Assembly (NCBI RefSeq): GCF_007830615.1
Contig: NZ_VLLI01000021.1
Coordinates: 1 to 49,357, forward strand
Length of the DNA: 49,357 nt
From: Mucilaginibacter frigoritolerans
GTDB lineage: Bacteria; Bacteroidota; Bacteroidia; Sphingobacteriales; Sphingobacteriaceae
Direction of reading: 5' to 3'
The position numbers were made by a program, and so were the translations under genes. The notes below the pieces were generated by a model, which was given only the letters and a program-made list of their open reading frames with translations, had not been told where the DNA came from and made no database searches. This document shows, in pieces, positions 24,474-32,528 of the stretch. How positions within the stretch are numbered: position 1 is the first letter of the stretch; every line of letters begins with the position of its first letter.

Positions 24474-24980
24474 CTATTTTACTTTTAAGTGCCCCATTAC
24501 TGGTAATTTGACATTTGTAATCGGTGTGCTTCCCGTTACTTCTTTAATTTTGTCTTCACCGTAAAACCCTAAAATTTCTTTTTTTTCATCGTCATTTCCA
24601 CGCTCAAACACACGTTGAATAACAGCTTTAGACTGTTTTTCCCAATCAATTTTGGTGATATCTGTATCCCAAAAAAGCGTTTTTCGAATGATAGAAAGAT
24701 CAGGCCGATCCTTTGAATTATTTTTTTGCTGTTCTTTTTTTATTTCATAATAAGCCTGAAGCAGCAACATTGTTCCTTCTCCCAGCCCTAACGCTTTATC
24801 AATTTTTAGAGAAAGCGCCGGTGTTAATCCACGTTGACCTTTAGTTATACCGTTTAGCGTTTGCGGATACTCATTTAAAGAAAGCGCAAAAGGTCCTTTT
24901 TTAAGATTCCTTTTCTTAAGCTCACGTTCCAGAATAAGTCCCGGATGAATGCCTTTGTATTTTTCAAATGCGGTTTCCAT
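24474..24980 (-). CDS. HTH antitoxin with C-terminal DUF6922-like domain
   Basis: A 168-residue protein. Residues 10-70 (GIHPGLILERELKKRNLKKG to LTPALSLKIDKALGL) form a HigA/XRE-like helix-turn-helix beginning with the HPG motif of antitoxins. The C-terminal part from about 97, SIIRKTLFWDTDITKIDWEKQ to FYGEDKIKEV, matches DUF6922, a small domain otherwise found as a separate partner of AbiEii toxins. The two parts are fused here, so one protein would bind DNA and neutralise the toxin. A perfect 16-bp palindrome 11 bp before its ATG is the likely autoregulatory site. Confidence 0.8.
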   Translation of the reverse strand: METAFEKYKGIHPGLILERELKKRNLKKGPFALSLNEYPQTLNGITKGQRGLTPALSLKIDKALGLGEGTMLLLQAYYEIKKEQQKNNSKDRPDLSIIRKTLFWDTDITKIDWEKQSKAVIQRVFERGNDDEKKEILGFYGEDKIKEVTGSTPITNVKLPVMGHLKVK

Positions 24981-24984
24981 CTAA

Positions 24985-25006
24985 CAAAAATAAACAAATT
25001 TGTTTA
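24985..25006 (-). promoter_or_regulatory. Palindromic operator and -7 box of the toxin-antitoxin operon
   Basis: TAAACAAATTTGTTTA (24991-25006) is a perfect 16-bp palindrome ending 11 bp from the antitoxin ATG. On the minus strand TATTTTTG (24992-24985) matches the -7 box TAnnTTTG exactly and touches the palindrome, so a bound antitoxin would block the polymerase. A further half-like TAAATGTTTA is at 25011-25020. Confidence 0.6.
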
Positions 25007-25155
25007 TATATAAATGTTTAATTAAAAAAGTTTATTTTTATTTAGGATGTTTGTAAAATGATGTGATAAGAAATTTAATTGCTATTACTAGTTCTTAATC
25101 TATTAGGTTAAAAATAGTGGTTTATGTAATTTGTCAACTTTTTCTATAATACATA

Positions 25156-25818
25156 ATGAAAAAACCTTATATAATTTATTCACTTTCAAAGGGCCGCACA
25201 ACTCAGAAATTTAATAAGAGCAAAGTCTCAGAAATATTGGATGAGGTAGAAGTTTTTCTGAATACTTGTACAACAGCTAATATTCAGAATCCAGATTCGC
25301 TGAAGTTGATTATCTACGAAAACAATCAAGATACAGGTAGTTATCTTAGCAAGGTTTTGGACATCGCAAAATTAAATTTTGGTGAGAGCGTGAAATCACC
25401 AATTGCTTATGATTATCCTAGTGGTGAACCTGATTCGAGAAATAGATACGTTTGGACATTACCCGGCAACAAGCTTCCGGAAGTTTTGCAATTTATAAAC
25501 TCAAATGGCCCTATGCCCAAAACAGATTTCGGGCCTATTCAAGCATTTTTTACTTATAGTTTTAAATTACTTGATTTAAATACAAATAGTGGCTTCCCAA
25601 GTCAAGAACCCAGTTCAAATTTTTGCATTTGGTTTTCAAGAGGTAAGTCGATTTCACCAGATCTGTTTTTTCCATTTGAACATCCGGATAAATTTTTTTG
25701 GAATTATTTAGATCAAATTGCAGCTATTCTTCCATTTAAACTTGAGGAAAAATATCTAAGGCTTGCAAACGTAAATGGTAAGGGCGAGGTGAAATCTTTT
25801 AAAAAGATTATCCGATAG
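25156..25818 (+). CDS. Hypothetical protein
   Basis: A 220-residue soluble protein with no recognised family. It has a mixed alpha/beta composition: KVSEILDEVEVFLNTC helix near 24-39, LKLIIYENNQD strand near 49-59, and an aromatic-rich C-terminal half (FCIWFSRGKS, LFFPFEHPDKFFWNYLDQI). It lacks a signal peptide and membrane segments. The DNA is more AT-rich than the thioredoxin region next to it, and it lies just downstream (divergently) of the toxin-antitoxin pair, so it may be part of an accessory or defence patch. I do not assign a function. Confidence 0.45.
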   Translation: MKKPYIIYSLSKGRTTQKFNKSKVSEILDEVEVFLNTCTTANIQNPDSLKLIIYENNQDTGSYLSKVLDIAKLNFGESVKSPIAYDYPSGEPDSRNRYVWTLPGNKLPEVLQFINSNGPMPKTDFGPIQAFFTYSFKLLDLNTNSGFPSQEPSSNFCIWFSRGKSISPDLFFPFEHPDKFFWNYLDQIAAILPFKLEEKYLRLANVNGKGEVKSFKKIIR

Positions 25819-25938
25819 CACCATCCATTCCTCAATCAATCCCCATCTTTCAAAAACTACCCCAAATGTCACCCAATAATCAAATCATTAAATAAATGTT
25901 ACAGGTATTAATTTAATTGTCATAATGTCAGGTGTATC

Positions 25939-25971
25939 ATTGCGGCAAGCTATTTGAATAGTATATATTTG
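25939..25971 (+). promoter_or_regulatory. Thioredoxin promoter
   Basis: ATTG (25939-25942), 21 bases, TATATTTG (25964-25971) matches the Bacteroidota housekeeping promoter (TTTG-N19-21-TAnnTTTG) closely, leaving a leader of about 30 bases before the ATG at 26010. Confidence 0.65.
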
Positions 25972-26009
25972 TAACACGAAAAAAACAAAAAATTTAAAAA
26001 CATAAAATC

Positions 26010-26330
26010 ATGGCTTTAGAAATAACTGATGCAAACTTTGAAGAACTTGTTCTTAAATCTGACAAACCCGTTTTGGTTGATTTTTGGGCAGAATGGTGCG
26101 GACCTTGTAGAATGGTTGGCCCGGTAGTTGAAGAAATTGCAAAAGAGTACGATGGCAAGGCGGTTGTAGGTAAAGTAAATGTTGACAACAATCCAGGCAT
26201 ATCAATGAAATTTGGTATCCGCAATATACCGGCATTATTATTCTTCAAAAACGGAGAAATTGTAGATAAACAAATTGGTGCAGTGCCAAAATCAGTTTTA
26301 GCTGATAAATTGAGCAAACAATTAGCATAA
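26010..26330 (+). CDS. trxA: Thioredoxin
   Basis: A 106-residue thioredoxin, a cytosolic disulfide reductant. The active site WAEWCGPC places Cys30 and Cys33; Asp24 in LVDFWA is the buried acid, and the cis-Pro is in RNIPALLFF. FKNGEIVDKQIGAVPKS matches the C-terminal strand and helix. Thioredoxin is the usual reductant for the ArsC type seen at 9058 and 10695. The gene has a clear promoter of its own and a strong downstream hairpin, so it is a single transcription unit. Confidence 0.95.
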   Translation: MALEITDANFEELVLKSDKPVLVDFWAEWCGPCRMVGPVVEEIAKEYDGKAVVGKVNVDNNPGISMKFGIRNIPALLFFKNGEIVDKQIGAVPKSVLADKLSKQLA

Positions 26331-26357
26331 CTCTAATTTCACTGATTATAGTGAGAT

Positions 26358-26406
26358 TACACCGATAGTACAGATTAAATTATTTATTTTGTGCTATCGG
26401 TGTATT
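26358..26406 (+). terminator. Hairpin downstream of thioredoxin
   Basis: TACACCGATAGTACA (26358-26372) pairs with TGTGCTATCGGTGTA (26390-26404), with a single G-T pair, around an AT-rich loop, followed by TTTGTTTT. It is a plausible terminator. Its word ATCGGTGTAATC is echoed in the tandem repeat that follows. Confidence 0.6.
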
Positions 26407-26430
26407 TGTTTTACACCATGCCGTTTTGCA

Positions 26431-26529
26431 CCCAGTGTAATCATACAACATCGGTGCAATCATTTAATAATCGGTGAAATCATACAATAATCAGTGTAAT
26501 CATATAACAATCGGTGAAATCATTAAATG
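26431..26529 (+). repeat. 20-bp tandem repeat, five units, covering the DUF58 start
   Basis: Units start at 26431, 26450, 26470, 26490 and 26510, with the pattern ATCGGTGAAATCATACAATA varying at several positions. The last unit contains the GTG start codon of the DUF58 gene at 26514. Confidence 0.8.
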
Positions 26530-27434
26530 AAGATCAGGAAATAAGGCATTTGGCCAACCTTGAGCTGCTGGCCCGCCAGGTGGTTGAGGGGTTTATTACC
26601 GGTCTGCATCAAAGTCCGTTTCATGGTTTTTCGGTTGAGTTTGCCGAGCACCGTTTGTATAACAGCGGCGAATCGGTAAAAAATATCGACTGGAAATTAC
26701 TGGCCCGTACCGATAAGCTTTTTGTTAAGCAGTTTGAAGAGGAAACCAATTTGCGCAGCTACCTGCTGCTGGATACCTCATCGTCCATGAATTTCCCCGA
26801 AAAGGGTATCAATAAACTTCAGTTTTCTATTTATGCCATTGCATCGCTTATGTACCTGTTTAAAAAACAGCGCGATGCCTTTGGACTGTGCCTTTTTTCG
26901 GACAAAATAGATTGGATGAGCCAGGCAAAATCAACCTCAACGCATCTGTTTTACTTATACGCCGAGCTCGAAAAAGCGTACAATCAGCCTAAAAAAAATA
27001 CCCAAACAGATATTACTCAGGTATTGCACCACATTGCCGGCCAGATACACCAGCGATCAATGGTGATATTGTTTAGCGATATGCTGGAGAATAGCTTAAA
27101 CCCCGATAAGTTACAGGCCCTTTTTGCCGCAGTGCAGCATTTAAAATACAATAAGCACGAGGTGATTATTTTTAATATAAGCGACAAACAAAAGGAGCTT
27201 GATTTTAATTTTGATAACCGCCCGCATCATTTTATTGATATAGAGAGCGGCGAGCAGGTAAGGGTACATCCCAATAAAATACGCGATTCCTACCGCGTTG
27301 CCCTTAATCAATACCGCCATGAGCTGCAACTGAAATGCGCCCAATACAACATTGACCTGATTGATGCTGATATTGCGGATGGCTACCATACCGTTTTAAG
27401 AGAATACCTTATTAAACGGAATAAGATGGTATAA
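26514..27434 (+). CDS. DUF58-domain protein (vWA-like)
   Basis: A 306-residue protein of the DUF58 family. GFSVEFAEHRLYNSGESVKN and IDWKLLARTDKLFVKQFEEE are the DUF58 hallmarks, and LLLDTSSSMNF is the MIDAS-like DxSxS metal site of the vWA fold. Proteins of this type usually act with a MoxR AAA ATPase and membrane vWA proteins, but no such gene is adjacent, which is unusual. No ATG gives this frame: TAA at 26505 closes it upstream, and the GTG at 26514 is the best start. That GTG lies in a tandem repeat. A membrane segment is absent. Confidence 0.8.
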   Translation: MKSLNEDQEIRHLANLELLARQVVEGFITGLHQSPFHGFSVEFAEHRLYNSGESVKNIDWKLLARTDKLFVKQFEEETNLRSYLLLDTSSSMNFPEKGINKLQFSIYAIASLMYLFKKQRDAFGLCLFSDKIDWMSQAKSTSTHLFYLYAELEKAYNQPKKNTQTDITQVLHHIAGQIHQRSMVILFSDMLENSLNPDKLQALFAAVQHLKYNKHEVIIFNISDKQKELDFNFDNRPHHFIDIESGEQVRVHPNKIRDSYRVALNQYRHELQLKCAQYNIDLIDADIADGYHTVLREYLIKRNKMV

Positions 27435-27438
27435 AAAA

Positions 27439-27466
27439 AGCTGCTTTTCGTTTAAGAAAAACAGCT
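27439..27466 (+). terminator. Possible terminator of the DUF58 gene
   Basis: AGCTGCTTTTC (27439-27449) pairs with GAAAAACAGCT (27456-27466), one mismatch, loop GTTTAA, directly after the stop. Confidence 0.45.
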
Positions 27467-27575
27467 CCTAATTAAAAGGGGTAAGAAAACTAAAACTTTA
27501 CCACACAAAACAAGCTGATTATGATGAAGATTTAGTGAAGTTATGCTTCTTTACTAAAAAACAATTGTTTGCAAA

Positions 27576-27747
27576 TCGCTGAGTCGACTCACCCCGGTCG
27601 ACGCTACGCTGGACCTGCCCTCTCTCCGACAAGTCGCAAAGAGGGCGAAAGAAATAAAAATATAAAACTTACCTACCCTCTTTCCCGCTTGCGGGATAGA
27701 GGGTGGACGAGCGAAGCAACGTCCGGGTGAGTTAACTCTACGCGGGC
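27576..27747. repeat. Dispersed palindromic element, copy G
   Basis: Ends face outward. The left half has CTCTCCGAC/GTCGCAAAGAG; the right half has a CCGC/GCGG stem and a GGAC...GTCC stem around GAGCGAAGCAAC, a changed loop with the same outline. It is bracketed by a 16-bp direct repeat, GCTTCTTTACTAAAAA, at 27545-27560 and 27777-27792. Confidence 0.85.
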
Positions 27748-27769
27748 TTATTGCACTTCCACAATTATA

Positions 27770-29095
27770 TCAAACAGCTTCTTTACTAAAAATAAGCTTC
27801 ACCGTTGTTCCCTTATTTTTTGCTGACTGGATAGTGATGCGGATATTGTGAAAAGCGGTTATACTTTTTACAATGGCCAGTCCTAACCCGTAACTTTCTT
27901 TTTCCTGGCGGTCAAATTTTTCAAAACGGTTAAAGGCAAGCTCAATTTCTTCATCATCCATTCCCATTCCGGTATCGTTTATTTGAAGTATGTACTGTTC
28001 TGTATACATCTCATCGGTAATGGTAATGCTGCCGTCAACATGGTTATACTTTATAGCATTGTTAACCAGGTTAAAAAAAAGCGTATGCAGCAGACTTTGA
28101 TTTCCCTGAAGGATATAAGCATGGTTTATATTATTGGTGAAAATGATTTTTTTATCTTCCAACCGGTCTTCCAGCTCATTGTACACTTCGGTAATAATTT
28201 GTTTAAGGTCAACAGTATCTGTTTTGTTGAATTGCAGGTTTTCCACCCTCGAAATAAGCAGCAAGCTGTTAATGATTGATTTTAAACGGTTTAAGGTTTT
28301 AAGGGAGGCAAATATTTTATTTTCGCTGTCTTCTGTAAGCTGTTCCTGTACCAGCACGTTTTCCAGCCGGGTACTGATAATGGATATTGGGGTTAACAAC
28401 TCGTGCGATACATTGGCAATAAACTGCTTTTCGAGGATAAACAAGTCGGCAATTTTGTTCATCAGGGCGCTGATGCTGTTGTCCAGCAGTTCAAAATCCT
28501 GAGTGGTGGTTTTAATTTTTTTATAATCAAAGTTCATAGGGTCATTAACCCTTATCAGTTTGCGGTCAATTATCTGGTAAAAGGGGGTTAGCAGGTATTT
28601 GGTAAAAACCAAATCAATAACCAGGGTAAGCGACAGGGCAACAAAAAGCATCAGCAGGGTAAATTCCTTAATGGTTTGCTTCAGCTGAAGCATGGCATCC
28701 ATGGTATCGCCAATTTCCAGCAGGTAGCTGTGGTTGTTAAAGTTAAATTTATAGGTAAGTATCAGGTAGGTATCGGTAGTTTGTTCAATAGTACGGCGTG
28801 CTGTGCTAATGCTTTCGTCTGTTTGGCGGCTGCTGCGGTAGGGTATGGGCTTCAAAAAAATATACTCTTCCTTTAAAATATTATAGTCGGTAAAGGTTTG
28901 CTGCTGATTAAGGATCTGACTGATCTCTTTTGAGGACAGGTGCTTCATCAACTCATTTTTTTTATCCTTTAAACGGGCCGAAATATGGTTGTAGGTGATG
29001 TTTTCGAGCGAAAACAGGATAAGCAGGCCAGTGAATACAATAATAGCCAGCTTGGTTAAAGTGTTATACAAAGCCAGCTTAAATTGTAGTTTCAT
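27770..29095 (-). CDS. Membrane sensor histidine kinase
   Basis: A 441-residue sensor kinase. Transmembrane segments lie at about 12-30 (LTKLAIIVFTGLLILFSL) and 146-166, with a sensor domain between them that faces the periplasm. A HAMP-like linker leads to the HisKA helix with His231 in NVSHELLTPI. The ATPase domain has the N box NLVNNAIKYN, the G1 box NDTGMGMD and the G2 box SYGLGLAIVKS. The protein continues from the response regulator at 29191 after a 95-bp gap with an inverted repeat. Last residues FSKEAV carry a sequence duplicated across element G. Confidence 0.92.
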   Translation of the reverse strand: MKLQFKLALYNTLTKLAIIVFTGLLILFSLENITYNHISARLKDKKNELMKHLSSKEISQILNQQQTFTDYNILKEEYIFLKPIPYRSSRQTDESISTARRTIEQTTDTYLILTYKFNFNNHSYLLEIGDTMDAMLQLKQTIKEFTLLMLFVALSLTLVIDLVFTKYLLTPFYQIIDRKLIRVNDPMNFDYKKIKTTTQDFELLDNSISALMNKIADLFILEKQFIANVSHELLTPISIISTRLENVLVQEQLTEDSENKIFASLKTLNRLKSIINSLLLISRVENLQFNKTDTVDLKQIITEVYNELEDRLEDKKIIFTNNINHAYILQGNQSLLHTLFFNLVNNAIKYNHVDGSITITDEMYTEQYILQINDTGMGMDDEEIELAFNRFEKFDRQEKESYGLGLAIVKSITAFHNIRITIQSAKNKGTTVKLIFSKEAV

Positions 29096-29106
29096 ATGAG
29101 CCCCAC

Positions 29107-29184
29107 CTAAATCCTCCCCGGTAGGGAGGCCTTTAATTAATTATATATGAAAATAAAAAGTCTCCCCTACCGGGGGAGATTAGA
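29107..29184. repeat. Inverted repeat between regulator and kinase genes
   Basis: CCTCCCCGGTAGGGAGG (from 29113) is inverted as CTCCCCTACCGGGGGAG (29162-29178), with AT-rich DNA between. Similar CTAAATCCTCCCC...GGGGAGATTTAG repeats are frequent in Bacteroidota genomes. It may attenuate transcription between the two genes. Confidence 0.6.
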
Positions 29185-29190
29185 GGGGGC

Positions 29191-29868
29191 CTAAATATTC
29201 ACCCTGTATCCAATACTCCTAACGGTTTCAAACCAGTCAACCGGCACAAATTGGGATAGTTTTTTGCGCAGGTTTTTTACGTGCACATCCACAAAGTTCG
29301 AGTCGGAGTTAATTTCCAGTACATCGCCCCAAACATGCTCGGTTAAATTGGTACGTGATATTACCTTGTTTTTGTTTAAAACAAGATAGTTAAATATTTC
29401 AAATTCTTTTTTTGTTAGGTTGATGCGTTCATTTAAATAATGTACAGTGCGGTTTTGAATATTTATTCTGAAATCGTGTACTAAAATATCGTTGCTATCC
29501 AGCTTGTGTTTGCGCCGGGTTATAGCATGGATGCGGGCCAAAAGCTCATTTAATGAAAATGGCTTAGCCAGGTAATCATCAGCGCCCTGTTCAAGCCCCA
29601 GTACCCTGTCGTTAACTGCGCCGCGGGCGGTAAGAATAATTACAGCATCGTTACGGTCCTTGAGGCCCTTAAGCAATTGCAACAGGTCGAAGCCATCGCC
29701 ATCAGGCAAACCCAAATCGAGCAAAATAAAATCGTAATTGTTTACAAAGATCTTTTCGCCGGCCGTTTTTTTGGTCCGCGCATGTTCAATTGTAAAACCT
29801 TCATGGCTTAAAAATTCATCTATTTCAAGCGCAAGGCCCTTTTCATCTTCAACAATAAGCACATTCAT
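29191..29868 (-). CDS. OmpR/PhoB-family response regulator
   Basis: A 225-residue regulator with two domains. The receiver (1-115) has the acidic pair Glu7/Asp8, the phospho-acceptor Asp51 in LLDLGLPDGDGF, and Lys101 in YLAKPFSLNE. The winged-helix output domain (about 130-225) ends in NFVDVHVKNLRKKL and SIGYRVNI. It is upstream of and co-directional with the sensor kinase at 27770, so the two form a classical pair. The target genes and signal are unknown. The gap to the next divergent gene contains element H. Confidence 0.93.
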   Translation of the reverse strand: MNVLIVEDEKGLALEIDEFLSHEGFTIEHARTKKTAGEKIFVNNYDFILLDLGLPDGDGFDLLQLLKGLKDRNDAVIILTARGAVNDRVLGLEQGADDYLAKPFSLNELLARIHAITRRKHKLDSNDILVHDFRINIQNRTVHYLNERINLTKKEFEIFNYLVLNKNKVISRTNLTEHVWGDVLEINSDSNFVDVHVKNLRKKLSQFVPVDWFETVRSIGYRVNI

Positions 29869-30209
29869 AATGCGGCAATTTACAATTTACTTGTTTGGTA
29901 AAAATGACTTGCGAGATTAGATTTTTTTAATGTTGGGGTGGGGAGGGGTGTCGCGCGCAGAGGACTCACCCGGTCGACGCTACGCTGGACCTGCCCTCTC
30001 TACAACAAGTTGTAAAGAGGGCGGAAGAAATCTTATTTATTTTTTTTCAACCCCCTCTTTATGACTTGTCATAGAGAGGGGTGGCCGAGCGAAGCAATGG
30101 CCGGGTGAGTCTTCTGCGCCCAACCATCATACCAAAAACAAATTATAAATAAGCGAAATCAATTTATTAGTATTGGTGTTAACTATTATTAAAACGTATA
30201 TTGTTTTAT
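29869..30209. other. Intergenic region with element H
   Basis: The gap of 341 bases between the divergent regulator and GH130 genes contains palindromic element H (29951-30121). The AT-rich flanks should hold both promoters. Confidence 0.5.
29951..30121. repeat. Dispersed palindromic element, copy H
   Basis: Outward GACTCACCC ends. The left half has CTCTACAAC/GTTGTAAAGAG, the right half CTTTATGAC/GTCATAGAG and GGCC...GGCC around GAGCGAAGCAAT. The inverted outer ends CGCGCAGAG and CTTCTGCGC are clear. Confidence 0.85.
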
Positions 30210-31679
30210 ATGAGACTTTCCATTATCCGCAAACCCATCAGAATTAATCCCGATCCGAAACGTGTTATTGCCAGATTCTTTTTTAACGGAAATGATAGAG
30301 CAAAAGAGGTAATACAAAGGGTAATGAGCATCAGTGAGGAAGTTGCCTTTGGCATAGTTTCACCTTTGCTGCAAGAATATTCTAAGCGCCATAGAAATAT
30401 AACCCGGGCCCTAAACCGCAACTGTACACGGCTAATGCCGCTTTTTGCAGAGCTTAATATTGATTTTGATACCATTACGGTATATCGTAAATTATTGATA
30501 GGATCATACTTTACGCACGAATATTCTATTGAATCGGCGGCGTTTTTTAATCCGTCAATTGTGGAGGACCCGGATCAGAGCGAACTGCACGAAGGGCAAA
30601 AGCGGGTAATTATCAGTTTCAGGGCAGTGGGCGAGGGGCATATCTCATCCATAACCTTCCGCAGGGCATTAATTGATCAGAACAATAAAATAACCGTATT
30701 ACCGGCAGGCAGCTATATTGATGAGGCCGAAATTGTGCGGAATGCCGTTTATAATAAAAAGTTGTTTTTTGAAAAAGCAACCGTTACCCAAATAAATATT
30801 GATGTTTTAAAGGAGCTGGAAGGCAAGCTGGATCATCATTTTGAATATTCTAACCTGCGCCGTATCATCATGGACTCGCAAAAGCTGCATGAAAGTGATA
30901 TAAACAAACTGGAGTATGATAAAGTACTTTGGCTGGCCGACTCCTACTACGAAATTGTTTTTTCATTGGATACCGATATTTCAGACAGGGTAATATTCCC
31001 TATTTCGGAGTATGAGCGTAAGGGTATTGAGGATGCCCGCTTTGTGCATTATCATGATGAGGACGGCAGCTCCATGTATTACGCTACCTATACTGCTTAT
31101 GATGGCGCGCTGATTATGCCCAAACTATTGCAAACCAGCGATTTTATTAATTTTAAAATAATGCCTTTATACGGTGCAGGCGCCCAAAACAAAAACCTGG
31201 CGCTTTTTCCGCGTAAAATAAATGGCAAATTTGCCATGATATCGCGTATTGACGGCTGCAATAACTATATCATGTACTCTGATAAGATAAACATATGGGA
31301 AAAGCCCATTTTGCTGCAGCAGCCCAAGTTTGCATGGGAGTTTATACAGATAGGGAATTGTGGTTCGCCTATTGAAACGGAGCATGGGTGGGTAGTTATT
31401 ACCCATGGTGTGGGGCCAATGCGCCGCTATGTGCTTGGCGCCAGCTTAATGAAGCTTAGCGACCCGGCGGTTGAAATTGGCCGTTTAAAAGAACCCTTAC
31501 TTATACCCAATAGTGATGAGCGTGAGGGCTATGTGCCTAATGTTTTATACTCATGCGGCTCATTGGTACATAACGGGAAACTGATTATTCCGTATGGTGT
31601 ATCTGATTCATCAACCGCATTTGCCGAGGTTGATTTAACCGAATTATTGGAGAAATTGATTGCCGACGGGAGCGATTGA
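30210..31679 (+). CDS. GH130-family glycosidase/phosphorylase
   Basis: A 489-residue protein of glycoside hydrolase family 130, which phosphorolyses or hydrolyses beta-mannosides. The five-bladed propeller pattern is seen in KGIEDARFVHYHDEDGSSMY, a form of the GxEDPR motif that holds the catalytic Asp, and in SYFTHEYSIESAAFFNPSIV and IGNCGSPIETEHGWVVI. A longer N-terminal helical region (about 1-110) is typical of the larger GH130 group that accompanies GT4 genes. No signal peptide is present, so it is cytosolic. TTG at 30201 is in frame, but ATG 30210 is preferred. The two GT4 genes at 32681-35965 form the expected partners. Confidence 0.85.
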   Translation: MRLSIIRKPIRINPDPKRVIARFFFNGNDRAKEVIQRVMSISEEVAFGIVSPLLQEYSKRHRNITRALNRNCTRLMPLFAELNIDFDTITVYRKLLIGSYFTHEYSIESAAFFNPSIVEDPDQSELHEGQKRVIISFRAVGEGHISSITFRRALIDQNNKITVLPAGSYIDEAEIVRNAVYNKKLFFEKATVTQINIDVLKELEGKLDHHFEYSNLRRIIMDSQKLHESDINKLEYDKVLWLADSYYEIVFSLDTDISDRVIFPISEYERKGIEDARFVHYHDEDGSSMYYATYTAYDGALIMPKLLQTSDFINFKIMPLYGAGAQNKNLALFPRKINGKFAMISRIDGCNNYIMYSDKINIWEKPILLQQPKFAWEFIQIGNCGSPIETEHGWVVITHGVGPMRRYVLGASLMKLSDPAVEIGRLKEPLLIPNSDEREGYVPNVLYSCGSLVHNGKLIIPYGVSDSSTAFAEVDLTELLEKLIADGSD

Positions 31680-31842
31680 TACCAAATAACTACAAACACC
31701 GGCTTTACCACAGTACAATTATCCTAAAATAATTAGCAGTATTAAACTTTTAGTTGAAATAATTTTGCAGTAGATGTGTTTTTATTATCATTATGTCAAA
31801 TTGTTAATTAAATTTTCGTGAAACGTTATTTCTTGAATTTTT

Positions 31843-31856
31843 GGCATGTCCATTGC
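31843..31856 (+). promoter_or_regulatory. Candidate sigma-54 promoter
   Basis: TGGCATGTCCATTGCA contains GG (31843-31844), ten bases, GC (31855-31856), with TGGCA and TTGCA around the invariant pairs. It matches the -24/-12 consensus with one mismatch (T for C). The gene at 31933 starts 76 bases downstream. Confidence 0.5.
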
Positions 31857-31932
31857 ATGTAACTATGTACAGCTTTATTATATTAATAATGTGTTTGTTA
31901 CAGATTATTTATGAAGATAAATTTTTACTACT

Positions 31933-32337
31933 ATGGATCATTTTAGAGAAATAAAAAACAACCTGGCCTGGCATAATGAAGGTAAATTTGAAGTTGAGCT
32001 AATCAACGGAGTAATTACGAAGCTTAATTTTTGCGAACCAGGAAAAGGCCCTGATGAGTCAGGAAAGTGCCTTACTTCAACAAATTTCAAGTTTTTACAA
32101 TCGGTTTATTATAGCCTTGGAGATCTTTTTAATTTTATTGAAGAAGAGAATAAAAGACTTGGTTATAGCTTCTCACGAGTAGAAGAATCCAGGCCAACTT
32201 ATCAACAAGAAAGATCAGAGGAAACTTATCCTGCACTTTCTGACATTAAGATAAGGCCATTAATTAACTATTCAAATCAGATCGATCAATCAGGTCCATC
32301 TATTGATGAAGGTAATTTAATGAGGGATATTGGGTAA
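31933..32337 (+). CDS. Hypothetical protein
   Basis: A 134-residue soluble protein. The first 75 residues look folded (FREIKNNLAWHNEGKFEVEL, ITKLNFCEPGKGPDESGKC, FLQSVYYSLGDLFNFIEEEN); the rest is charged and low in hydrophobic residues. Two cysteines lie 11 residues apart in the Gly-rich NFCEPGKGPDESGKC. I know no family for it. A sigma-54-like promoter upstream and three hairpins downstream suggest a separately controlled gene. It sits between GH130 and GT4 but is encoded apart from both. Confidence 0.5.
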   Translation: MDHFREIKNNLAWHNEGKFEVELINGVITKLNFCEPGKGPDESGKCLTSTNFKFLQSVYYSLGDLFNFIEEENKRLGYSFSRVEESRPTYQQERSEETYPALSDIKIRPLINYSNQIDQSGPSIDEGNLMRDIG

Positions 32338-32371
32338 TTAAGGTAACAGAGGAAATGTTACACCTTAAAAG

Positions 32372-32484
32372 AAGCGTTCGGCCTGAACGCTTTACCCTCC
32401 ATTCATTTTTCTACCAACACAACGTTCAGATGGAACGCATGGTTGGTAGAAAATTTTAATCGTTTATTCCCGCACTCAGCGGGA
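32372..32484 (+). terminator. Three consecutive hairpins after the hypothetical gene
   Basis: Hairpin 1 is AAGCGTTC/GAACGCTT (32372-32392). Hairpin 2 is TTTTCTACCAAC/GTTGGTAGAAAA (32407-32453) with an inner GTTC/GGAAC. Hairpin 3 is TCCCGC-ACTCA-GCGGGA (32468-32484) followed by TTTTGTGTTTT, an intrinsic terminator form. Confidence 0.6.
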
Positions 32485-32528
32485 TTTTGTGTTTTATAGC
32501 ACCTGAAAATACAAAACGTTTTCCCCAA

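Noticed and set aside
26431..26529. CRISPR array
   Set aside because: The 20-bp units follow each other without spacers, so it is a simple tandem repeat.
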